DNA from: Rhipicephalus microplus
Lineage: Eukaryota; Arthropoda; Arachnida; Ixodida; Ixodidae
Assembly (NCBI RefSeq): GCF_043290135.1
Contig: NC_134705.1
Coordinates: 37,203,771-37,267,770 of the forward strand
Length of the DNA: 64,000 bases
Direction of reading: 5' to 3'
The notes under the pieces were generated by a model, which saw only the letters and a list, made by a program, of their open reading frames with translations, was not told the DNA's origin and searched no databases. Of the stretch, positions 55,386-64,000 are shown piece after piece. Numbering within the stretch: the first letter of the stretch is position 1; the number at the start of each line of letters is the position of its first letter. A program made the position numbers and the translations under genes.

Positions 55386-55567
55386 TGTGACGTAATATAT
55401 TGACGCTGGTCGTCAGTGAAGCTCAACAAACGTTCATGGTGAAGCGTCGAGGAGCAGCGGGCGTCAAGCAGCCATAATTCGGGCAAGCGCGAGCTTGAGT
55501 CTGGCACTGCTAGTGACACTGGTGCTTGCTTGCTCGTGTCTTTCGTCGTCGTTTTTCCTTCACTACG
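55386..55567 (-). repeat. LTR-D 5' LTR
   Basis: 182 bp; its first base on the minus strand is C instead of the T of the 3' LTR. Just inside it (complement of 55370-55385) TTTGGTGAAGG fits a primer-binding site. Confidence 0.88.
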
Positions 55568-57459
55568 AAATTGTGATGGCCTCTAGGTAAGCAGCTTGTG
55601 GCCTTCTCTACCAGCTGCCGTTGGAGTTACTTGTTGACGGAGCAGGCCGGTTGGCATTGACGGGCTCTGTCATCGAAGGGGTGATAGGAGTAGCAGTAGC
55701 CGTTCTCAGCGGGTTGCTTGACGAGGTGGTTTTACGGTCATTGCTTTACGATTGGTATCGCTGACGCGTTGAAGGTCACTCATTGAGGCGTTTCTGAAAG
55801 AAACCGTGTTGTCGATCGATGCCGTCAATACTGCGCGCAAGCTTTGTAGTACTAGTTCAGGAGTGGGGCGATAGCTTGGATTGTGGGTGACGACTGCGGT
55901 ACGGGACCTGAATGATGCGGTAGGCGCATGTGGTGGAGCAGCTGTGAAAGTTTGCCTTGAGCAACCTCTGCGGACTGAAGTTGTCACACCTTTAGCTGAT
56001 CTGAATGTGACAGGTGTCGTTTAAGTTAGGTCTAGAGGTGTATGTAATAATTGACTCTAGGTGGGCCGGTAACAATATTCCGCACCTCGGTGGCATAGTG
56101 AGCGTGAAGGTGGGCTGCGACGAAATCGTACCAGGTTCATTGATGTGATGCCTGTCAGGGAAAACCGGGCCACGCCTTGGGCGAAGCATACATTATGCGA
56201 GTCCTTCATAAGGACGTAAGCTCGAGATTGATACGCCAAATATCCACGTCGGTATTGGCTGCTGTAGTAGCAGCACCTGCGTTGACCCCTAGAAAGCAGC
56301 TTTGGGGGCCGTGATCCGAGTGGGGTGTTGCAGAATTACTGGGCGAACTAGACACAACTGGCTCACGCTGTAGCTGGCGAAATTTTTTCTGGGCCTGTAA
56401 CTGCAGCTTCACCTGCCACAATTGCTTCTAAAAAACGGCAAGGACTTCCGAGCAGGCCGTGGCGGTGAGATGCGTTCGGATTCCGGGTCACCAAATGTGA
56501 GATTACCTGTCGACGAAGGACGAATTTCAACACGAGAACATTCCTATCCAGCAAGAAAACAAGCTGTAATTCGTCCGCTTCACAATACGCGAAAAATATT
56601 TTAAAAATGGTTAACTATGTTGAGCGAATAGCATCGTTGCCTGAATGGCCAGAGAACGTGCAAGAAATAGAGCACGAACACATTCCGCTCGCATGTTAAT
56701 TGGGAAAGCAGAGCTGTCGCGCTAACCCTACTCCTCACAGTGCGCATCTTTTCTTTCTATTTGGTGACATCATGAAAGAAATGTTTTGTTCGTGACTTAT
56801 ATCTAGTAGGATATTCAGTAGGGGGGAAGGGGCAAAAGTGGCAGAAGCGGCGCTGTCGCAGCGTTTTATCACGCGAGGGCGTGTCCCATGCATTGTGTAG
56901 GAAGCTTTTGCCCCCTGCTTGCGCGCACTTATCTCGAGATGACGGAGAATTCTATGCCTTGGACTTTCACCATTGTAAGTACCGGGCGCCCGAAGGTCGA
57001 TTCCCTCGCTACACAATGCGCGTTTATATTCTCGTATGAATTTTGGCTCACGCAGAGATATCTCTGCCGAATATGCTCACCTTTAGACAAAGCAAAATCT
57101 CAGCTACCACACTTGTTAGTTCGTGTTCATCTTGTACCCCTGAGTACGGTAATTCTGCAGTTTTTGTTTGTGCAGCTTGCTAAGTATCAAGTTGGGAACG
57201 CGCTTTGCTCTCGTCATGAGTGTGTTGTTTTCGTTCTTATGTGCGTGAGAAGACTACTGCAGATTTCGATATGCTTGCCTTTCTTCCAACGGCATTCAAA
57301 TATTGCACTCACTGCTTTGCCTTTGCATGAAACAAACTTTTTGTTTGTTTTTTCTTTGCAATCACTTCGTATGCATTTTTAGAATGTTATATTCATGACG
57401 GAAATACGTCAGTGCAGCTATGGTAGACATCGGTATAGAAAGATTTTCTGTTAAAAAGG
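55568..57459. other. Gap: possible further LTR-E sequence, otherwise unassigned
   Basis: Minus frames 55987-55706 and 56421-56206 are Ser/Thr/Pro- and Gln-rich (QVKLQLQAQKKFRQLQREP) and could be from a retroelement Gag, but I see no zinc knuckle or protease. The last 20 bases before LTR-D (ggccatcaca) recall the RT stretch before the PFGL box, which would continue at 49973. 56600-57459 shows only chance frames, such as the 164-codon plus frame at 56888-57382. Confidence 0.35.
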
Positions 57460-57525
57460 CTCCATCACCGGAAGTCGAACTCATGACCTCTCCGTCCGCA
57501 ACAACCTATGCCAGGTACAGTACCA
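57460..57525 (-). repeat. tRNA-like SINE head
   Basis: The minus strand has TGGCATAGGTTG (complement of 57502-57513, A-box-like) and GAGTTCGACTTC (complement of 57471-57482, B-box-like) at tRNA spacing. Arms do not pair well enough for a tRNA gene. Probably part of a SINE. Confidence 0.45.
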
Positions 57526-59482
57526 ATGGCACCATGATCGCATACTTTGTTGTTGTTAAAAAACGCATTTTATATATACTACTATCCTAAGTGGCTTTGG
57601 TAAAGTGAAGTAATACATCATTACCATGAAATCTATGATTACTTACTTCAATGCGTCGTGTTAAGGCGTTCGTCCCATTCAGCACTTTTGCTATAGCCTA
57701 AGGGCATTTTGGAAAACGCCCAACACGCTGGCTTTACCCGAAAGCGTCGGTGTCGCTCATTACATTCATTGAGAATAAAGATAGCTTTGAAATGTGTCTG
57801 CTTCGCCTGGATGAAAAATCGCGGTCTCCATTTAGGCTCGCACCGCGAAAATTTGCGTCTGGCCAACAGCTATGACACAACATTCAATGTGTTTCTTCCC
57901 AATCGGGCAGTGACGTCCAATAGCTGTAACATGCCGCCAGCAGGTCACCTTACCCCTTGTTGAGCATACAATCCATCACGCTCTTGTGTCTGCCATACCG
58001 CCTTCACCGGCACCGCTCTTACCACATGCTACTACACCTACCAAATGTACATAAGACAGCAAAATCATGTTTCATCATTATCATTAACATTGCTAACTGG
58101 GATTATTGGGAACAACCACTATAGTCAATGAATACTTCTGCTGGCCAAGAAGCTTCGACTGAAGTTCAATATAGAGACAGGAGCAACCGGTAAATATGCC
58201 CTCACGTGCGCGGGGGCATCTGAGCTTCCCCGGCGCTACAGTGATACGGCACGTGTCAGAACTGTTAAACGTTAAATAATCCAGCCTACAAGGTTGTTGA
58301 CGTCTTCTGAATGATGTGACATTCAAGAAAATTTGCAGAAGCTAATACAGGGAAATTTAGTGTCGAATGAGGCGTTGAAGCACAGCATCTGACGGCAATC
58401 AACGCTATCTGCTTTCACTGTAAGATGTCCTACCGCTATTAAAGCGTGCTTTTTTTCAGAAACATCTTGTCAAAATTTGTACGTAGTTTAAAGTTCTTCA
58501 GCGACTATGGTGGATGTTAAAGCTTCGCATATTTGCAAAAATTGCAACTCTATGCAGCGCATCTCCAATATGTCAGGCTAAACGAATATATTTATGGTGA
58601 AATGGCCTCGTATTTATCGAATGGACATCCACTTTGAATAAATAAGAAGGAATCAGGGGTTTGAATTGACCAAGTAATGAGGATCAAGCAATACTTGTGA
58701 GGTTTTCGCTTGACTTTGCTGTTTCCTTTTCATTCAATATTCACTATACGGTGCCGGTGGCACGTTTGAACTTCGGTTGGACATGCAATGTAGCTTGTCA
58801 GTCCTTTATTCTGCTATGTTTTTCATTTCCTTTGTCACTGTTAAGTTAGAAGCCTCATATACATGCTTCCTCAAACGTGAAAATTGACTGACTGCGTCTC
58901 GAGTCTGTGGCGTCAAAGTGTGACGCAAAAAGTTGTCTTTTCCCGCTTTTACAGCTGGCGCAAGTTTTGCACAATTTTATTTTGCCTCCTCTTTTGCGCC
59001 GTCACCCTAGCAAGCTTCAGTTGGTAGTGCTAAGCTTTCCGTTCCAAGCAATGAATGCTTTGAATTTTTCAAGCTCTGAGGAGCCGCATGTCGTTCCATC
59101 TGTTTGGAATGTATCCTCTACACTTTGGGTCATATCTGTACCTGTATATAAAATAATGATGAGTATTTCATTCACCGAGCTTCTGTATTACTGGCATGCA
59201 ACAAGCAATAGACAGCAAGTATGCTCACCATCCTCAGCAGCGTCATTATCCACAGCTGCTGTGTCAAAGAAGCTCTTGGCTCTTGCACAGTGTTGATGCA
59301 GCCTCAGCAGTCTGCAGGTTAATTTATGCTTACCGGCGACGCTTGGTAGGTAGGTAAGCCGGGGCCATTTCTACTAATAAGTACGCCGGGATGCCGTAGG
59401 AAATGCTCTTTCAAAGATTCCGGAAAAAGTCTCGGAACGTCGTCCGGTCTCTTCACAACAACTCCACTGATTAAACACTGGT
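57526..59482. other. Gap: no gene recognised
   Basis: Frames at 57648-57866 (minus), 57709-57963 (plus), 58093-58326 (minus) and 58907-59296 (plus) show no domain. On the minus strand 59308-59237 could be a small exon (AG before and GT after), but the case is weak. Confidence 0.35.
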
Positions 59483-59890
59483 TCACGCGGAAGATTCCGG
59501 AAGATCGTAGTGCTTTTCGCAAACAGGCACCTGCAGGAGGTCAAATGTGAAACCACAAGTTTGTTGTCGTGGTCTAGCACACTTCCGCTTTTCCCACCAT
59601 TCACTGTGTAGGCAGCCAGAACATAGATACTTATTCGTCATTTCCCTTGCAACCTTGTCGAAACCAATGTACGCCGCTTGTACGAAAAATGCTTTTTGAC
59701 GTTCAGGCACAGCGCGCTCAACACCAAACATACCATGAAAAACGTGCGGCGACACGCACGGTATCCAGCCTCCGGCGAGGAGGTAATCCTCCCCTGTGGC
59801 CTCCATTTGCCGTGCACAGAACTCTTCTACAGAGTTTGGGTGAAGCTTTTCGACCTGTGAAAAACATTGAAGAACACCACTGACCGTCAA
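59483..59890 (-). CDS. Unrecognised 135-codon ORF with Cys pairs
   Basis: I do not recognise the family. The minus frame starts at 59890; a splice-acceptor-like TTTTTCACAG lies at about 59848, just before VEKLHPNSVEEFCARQMEAT, so the coding exon may start there. It has no transposon motif. Cys and His residues cluster in the C-terminal half (YLCSGCLHSEWW, KCARPRQQTC, VCEKHYDLP), which could form a metal-binding fold. Composition is balanced and the frame stays open where the complementary frames are ordinary. It may be the last exon of a host gene or an exon-like remnant. No ATG context supports the start strongly. Confidence 0.35.
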   Translation of the reverse strand: MTVSGVLQCFSQVEKLHPNSVEEFCARQMEATGEDYLLAGGWIPCVSPHVFHGMFGVERAVPERQKAFFVQAAYIGFDKVAREMTNKYLCSGCLHSEWWEKRKCARPRQQTCGFTFDLLQVPVCEKHYDLPESSA

Positions 59891-60259
59891 CGTTCATGCA
59901 TCCACGTTATGCGGTGCTTTACCTGTCAAACACCAACAGACTCTCTATAAGTTCAGTTATATTAATGCAGGGTAAACATTGAAAAACACACGAGGACGCA
60001 GTTTACTTTCATGTTATACCGATCGCTATTATGGAGCGAACAAGCATGTTTTTTCGCTTATGTTTGTGCCTATTGTTTCATTGGAAACACTCTCTACGTT
60101 TTGTTCAGTTTCTCTGAATGTTTAGGAGTTTGATCTTTTTCCTCACGGCTTGTCGTACGGCGGCTCCCGGAGCATACACTAGTGTAGCCATTGTGTACAC
60201 TTCTGTGGTCGCAGCTCAAAGTTGCCTCTCCGGTGACTCCAACAATGGTCACTAGGTAG
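59891..60259. other. Gap: nothing identified
   Basis: No feature recognised between the unassigned ORF and the RTE-type LINE. Confidence 0.4.
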
Positions 60260-60612
60260 CGCTGACACCCAATGCGTTGGTGTCAGAAGGCAGCTGTGAA
60301 ATTTGAGAACCATCTAAACTCCCTAAAAAATGAGACGAGCCTAGAGCAGAGGTTTATAACTACAGCTCAAGGTGCTAGGCTAGAAGGGGACGAAGCTATT
60401 GAATATATGAGAACAAGGGTTACAGAAAAATTTCAACAAAAAAGCGCTTTATGCACCACAATAGGCAAGGATGAACAAAGTGGTGCAATGGCTCCATTTT
60501 CTCAACAAGAGCAGAGAATGCTGAGAAAAGGGTTCCTAGTAGTTCATCAACAGCCCCAGATGGCATTCCAATTATGCTGATAAAGACATTAGGTCCGAAG
60601 TCTTAGCATGCT

Positions 60613-61320
60613 TTGGGAGAGGCAGTGAGCAAAATAATAACCGATAAAGAAGTTCCCGATGGATGGAAACTTAGCAGGATGAGCATGATCTATAAACGAG
60701 AGGGACACAAAGCTGACATAAAGAACTACCGTCTTATAACAGGGACATCAGTGGTCTACAGGGTGGCGATGCAGATTATAAAGGAAAGACTGCACGTATA
60801 GGTAGAGGATGAGGGGTTGCTGGGGGAACTGCAGAATGTTTTTCGGAAACACAGGAGGTTGGAAAACGATCTGTTCTCAATGACGAAGTGCATCGAAATA
60901 GCAGAAACTGAACACAGGCCCCTGTGGCTAGCATTTTTGGATTTCAAGGGAGCGTACGATAGCGTGGTTCAAGAGGAATTGTGGGGAATACTAGACACAC
61001 TAGGTGTGCAAGATGTAGTCACTAATATTTTAAAGGATATGTATAAGGTAACAAGGTAATTATAAAGTAAAAAAAACAGGTATTCAAGCCTGCAGAGGTA
61101 AAACGGGGGCTAAGGCAGGTGTGTCCCCTGTCACTCTTATTATTCATGATGTACCTACAAGGATTAGAAGCCAAATTAGAGGGAAGTGGACTTGGCTTCA
61201 ACCTCTCTTACGTCAAAAAAGGAAAACTCATTGAACATGCACTACAAGCATTGATGTACGCAGATGATATAGTGCTAATGGCCGACAACAAGGAACATTT
61301 GCAGTGATTGACGAACATCT
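60613..61320 (+). pseudogene. RTE-type reverse transcriptase core
   Basis: The 60613-61059 frame has EVPDGWKLSRMSMIYKREGH, a TAG at 60799-60801, then LLGELQNVFRKHRRLENDLF and LWLAFLDFKGAYDSV (palm A Asp). It ends at 61059. In the 61119-61307 frame CPLSLLLFMMYLQGLEAKL (palm B) and LMYADDIVLMADNKEH (palm C, both Asp intact) follow. With only one stop and one frameshift this core is among the less decayed in the window. Confidence 0.85.
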
Positions 61321-62320
61321 GCGGTAATGAGGGAGATAGGTTAGATTTCAGATTCAGTAAGGAAAAATCAGCAGTCATAATTTTAATGACAATGAAGGTA
61401 GTGAGCTTAGAATACAGGAGGTCGCGCTAGAGATAACAGATAAATACAAATATCTGGGCGTATAGATAAGAAATGGGGCCGAGTACCTAAGGGAACACGA
61501 AATATACGTGTCGACTAAAGGTAACAGGAATGCAGCGGTAATGAAAAACAGGGCACTGTGTAATTACAATAGGTATGATGTTGTGAGAGGAGTATGGAAA
61601 GGGGTCATGGTTCCTGGTCTGACGTTCGGCAAGGCGGTCTTCTGCATGAGATCAGAAGTTCAAGCAAGATTAGAAATTAAGCAACGTGGTATAGGTTGGC
61701 TTGCCTTAGGAGCTCACGGGAATACACTAAATCAGGGAGTACAAGGTGATATGCATGGATGGACATCATTTGAGGGCAGGGAAGCTAGCAGCAAGATAAA
61801 ATTTGAGTAGAGATGTAGAGAAATGGGGGAGGAGCGTTGGGCTAGGAAGATATTCAGCTACTTGTACATGAAGAATGTCGATCCAAAATGGGGGAAACGA
61901 ACCAGAAAATATACTGGTAAATACTTGGAAAACAGCATTGGGCCAAACCAAAAAGAATTATCGGTTAGGAAGAAGCTGAAGGAAGCTGATACCGATATGT
62001 GGAGAATTGGCACGATTAAGAAGTCCACACTAGAGATCTATCGAACTTTTAGGCAGGAAATTGCCAAGGAAAGGATCTATGGTAATACTCGGGATAGTTG
62101 TTTACTGTTTGAGGCCAGGACGGGAGTATTGAGAACCAAGACATATCAGGCTAAATACGAAAGGGTTGTCACGGTATGCAGTGCGTGTGGAGAGGAAGAA
62201 GAAACTGCCGAACACTTCAAAATGTTCTGTAAAGGGCTTCATTCTATAGTTCAGGATGATGGCGCAGAGTTTTTCAAAGCACTGGGGTTTAGGGACAGTG
62301 AGGGCAAAATAGACTTTTAG
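61321..62320 (+). pseudogene. RTE-type LINE thumb and C-terminal zinc region
   Basis: Segments near 61330-61470 read CGNEGDRLDFRFSKEKSAVI and ITDKYKYLGV. The 61508-62320 frame has one TAG (61808-61810) and holds MGEERWARKIFSYLYMKN, then the Cys/His motif CSACGEEEETAEHFKMFC (C-x2-C-x8-H-x4-C) near 62180-62231. It ends at TAG 62318-62320. Confidence 0.82.
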
Positions 62321-62512
62321 CGGGTAGAATTAACTAAAAATAGGTTATCTGATTAGTGGCTAAAGTCAAGGCACGAGTGAAAATTAAACCTTCACTGCAA
62401 AGTAGGAATCTTCGACCTCAATATGTAAGAAAAAAAAATAAATCTAGTTTTTGGTTCATTAAGCATTACGGATTGGTGGCGCTAGCCACCACCCGATCTA
62501 AAGCGTACAGCC

Positions 62513-62753
62513 ACATCCATCCATCCATCCACCCATCCATCCATCCATCCATCCACCCACCCATCCATCCATCCATCCATCCATCCATCCATCCATTCAT
62601 CCATCCATCCATCCATCCATCCATCCATCCATCCGTCCGTCCATCCGTCCGTCCGTCCGTCCGTCCATCCATCCATCCATCCATCCATCCATCCATCCAT
62701 CCATCCATTCATCCATCCATCCATCCATCTATTTATCCATCCATCCATCCATC
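62513..62753. repeat. CATC tetranucleotide microsatellite, about 240 bp
   Basis: ATCC/CATC repeats with CGTC variants at 62633-62664. The His-Pro-Ser and Trp-Met-Asp-Gly repeat frames across it are artefacts. It starts right at the 3' end of the RTE-type LINE. Confidence 0.97.
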
Positions 62754-63679
62754 GGTATTCGTTGACCAGCGCACTCGCCTTCCCGAGGTGGCTCTGAAAG
62801 AAAGAGAAGTGAAGAGAAAAGTGTATCATCGTAACTGTCTCTCTCTCAGAAGGTGACTTCAACAACGCCACACAGAGAATGGGTAGTGGGAAAGAAAAAG
62901 GACCGTGAAATAGAGGCGAAAAGAGGAAGGTGTCAGGGGTGTTTGGTTTGCCCACGCGCGAACGCACGCTGCCTCCGAGACGGGAAGAGAGGAAAAAGAT
63001 CGTCAAGGAGACCGGCAGGACGACGAGGATCCTCACGACTACGTCCACATCGTTCTCGTCGCTTCGTAGGCACGGCAGCACGTGAAAAGTTCGTATGATG
63101 AGTGTTGGGCACGAGCAACGATGTCCTCCCAAGCACGCTCACCTGCCTGCTGTCACCTCTTTTTTAAGAACGCCCATAGCTACATGTCCGCCTGTTATGA
63201 GCATTAGGCATTTGAAGCATGGCAGTGGCCAGTATGGCACAAATGAGCAGGCATGTGGTTAATATGCCCATCGACGTGGTCCACACAGTGCAGTCCCTGC
63301 CAAAGAACGTGCCCAACAACGCTCCCTTCGACGTAAACAACATGTGGATGCTCATTAACAAGCCTTCGTACAAAAGTGGTCTCGCACCTCCAGCATGATT
63401 CACTTTGTGGATATGCCGGTGAATTTTTTTCATAAGCCTCGAAGTCTCCAATTGCTAAACAAGTACCTACAAAATGTAGCTGATATAGATCTTTTTTAGA
63501 GATGCTTGTTAAGTCTCAACTCTTACCTTAAAATACCTGCTGAATTCCTAGGCAACAAAATAGTTTTTCCGATTCTCATGGTTCACTACCGGAGCTTTTT
63601 GAGAAGCCCCCGCTAGTGCTTTCCCCTACCACGAAATATGCACGCGCAGCAAATTGTAGGCAAACAACCGACCAGGGCA
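62754..63679. other. Gap: no gene recognised
   Basis: A GC-richer stretch (62920-63100) has no clear frame. A plus frame near 63250-63400 (VVHTVQSLPKNVPNNAPFD) and the opposite 95-codon minus frame (63451-63164) are both open; the plus one may be the linker of a LINE whose RNase H follows, but I cannot support it. Confidence 0.35.
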
Positions 63680-63960
63680 TTGGCGATCCTTCATGCGGAG
63701 GGCAGAAGGAATCCCCAGCTGGACCTGCTTTGCCGACGTGGTCCGGTACGGGAACGGCAACAGATACGTGGTAGTATCGTTCGGCAATGCTGGTTCAATT
63801 CTCAACACCGCATCAAGTGAGCGTTCCTCCTCGAGCACTGCCGAGCAGGTGGCCATCGGCAACGCTGTGTACTACGAGAAGCGTGCGATCGCATTCATAT
63901 ATCTTAGACGCTGCCATCCGGGCCTTCACAATCGTTGCTATCGCCAAGTAAGTGTGCCTT
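63680..63960 (+). pseudogene. RNase H fragment of a LINE
   Basis: The 63693-63971 frame reads FADVVRYGNGNRYVVVSFGN, then SSSSTAEQVAIGNAVYYEKR and AIAFIYLRRCHPGL. This resembles the RNase H of tick LINEs, where 'D(A/V)..Y', 'S(S/T)AE..AI' (catalytic Glu) and a '(S/T)DS..A' box occur in this order. The third box is degraded. It ends at the window edge area, so the rest of the element may lie beyond 64000. Confidence 0.5.
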
Positions 63961-64000
63961 ATCGTAGATGACAAAGACAGCAGTAATCATATTTCAAATT

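Larger units (their letters stand above)
49982..55567 (-). mobile_element. LTR-D: Ty3/gypsy element split by a Penelope-like insertion
   Basis: Two 182-bp LTRs (49982-50163 and 55386-55567) flank, on the minus strand, gag (55240-54780), RT (54767-53604), RNase H (53890-53100), integrase core (52790-52349) and, beyond the Penelope-like insert, integrase C-terminus (50629-50200). LTRs differ at 23 positions by my count. No clean target duplication is visible. Length without the insert is about 3.9 kb, short for the group because gag-end and protease are deleted. Confidence 0.88.
60260..62512 (+). mobile_element. RTE-type LINE, 5' truncated, ending in a CATC microsatellite
   Basis: On the sense strand: a linker before RT (60272-60580), RT (60613-61320), thumb and C-terminal domain (61320-62320) and a short 3' UTR (62321-62512) that ends directly at CATC repeats. 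The endonuclease is missing. RT sequence (LDFKGAYDSV, YADDIVLMADN) and the C-terminal Cys/His motif are of the RTE/BovB-like type common in ticks. A few stops and frameshifts break it. Short tandem-repeat tails are typical for RTE elements. Confidence 0.82.

Noticed and set aside
56888..57382. A 164-codon plus-strand gene
   Set aside because: Hydrophobic, Cys/Leu/Phe-rich frame without domain, start context or neighbours; looks like chance in a low-stop stretch.
57460..57525. A functional tRNA gene
   Set aside because: Both boxes are approximate and the stems do not pair; more likely a SINE head.
62466..63132. Frames of His-Pro-Ser-Ile and Trp-Met-Asp-Gly repeats up to 216 codons
   Set aside because: They translate the CATC microsatellite on either strand and extend into unrelated flanks.

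Overview
The window looks like repeat-rich nuclear DNA of an animal, most probably a hard tick (Ixodidae). The evidence is a tRNA-derived SINE of the type I recall from Rhipicephalus and relatives (9119-9309), Ty3/gypsy elements of one closely related group, RTE-, CR1/L2- and I/R1-like LINE relics, Penelope-like elements and many AT-, GT- and CATC-microsatellites. I see no prokaryotic operon, rRNA gene, intact tRNA gene or CRISPR array. I recognise no intact single-copy host gene. Almost every long reading frame is a broken transposable-element gene. The taxon and all family names are recognition by eye, without database searches.

Layout. (1) 1-4770 is a duplicon that recurs further right. 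It holds three antisense LINE relics (1522-1990, 2262-3639, 3640-5205). (2) 5225-6386 is the 3' end of a Ty3/gypsy element (LTR-A) abutting an AT microsatellite. (3) 7752-12140 is an antisense, nearly full-length LINE (LINE-G) with ORF1, endonuclease and RT remains, a SINE inserted in its RT, and a 2A-like ribosome-skipping motif in ORF1. (4) 13264-38042 is the second duplicon copy, broken twice. A 14.7-kb block with inverted terminal repeats (13609-28342) splits it once, and a complete Ty3/gypsy element (LTR-B, 29389-34655) splits it again. The 14.7-kb block itself holds two fold-back hairpins, LTR-C (14758-22928, with LINE-H inserted in its gag) and antisense LTR-F (23007-27735). LTR-C and LTR-F sit on either side of the same AT repeat. 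(5) 38043-38640 is an antisense Penelope-like fragment. (6) 41226-45614 is a 4.4-kb DNA transposon with about 790-bp inverted terminal repeats and a decayed transposase of a superfamily I cannot name. (7) 46080-49973 holds a LINE tail, a SINE relic and a second type of Ty3/gypsy relic (LTR-E). (8) 49982-55567 is antisense LTR-D, split by a Penelope-like element (50641-52337) flanked by an 11-bp target duplication. (9) 59483-59890 is an unrecognised cysteine-containing ORF. (10) 60260-62512 is a sense-strand RTE-type LINE whose 3' end runs into a CATC microsatellite. (11) 63680-63960 is an RNase H fragment.

The order of events can be partly read. LTR-D has the most diverged LTR pair (23 differences in 182 positions, my count), so it is probably older than LTR-B (12 in 159) and LTR-C (14 plus one gap in 171). 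The Penelope-like insertion is younger than LTR-D, LINE-H is younger than LTR-C, and LTR-B is younger than the duplication. The coding parts carry stops, frameshifts and lost catalytic residues, so none of the elements looks autonomous now.
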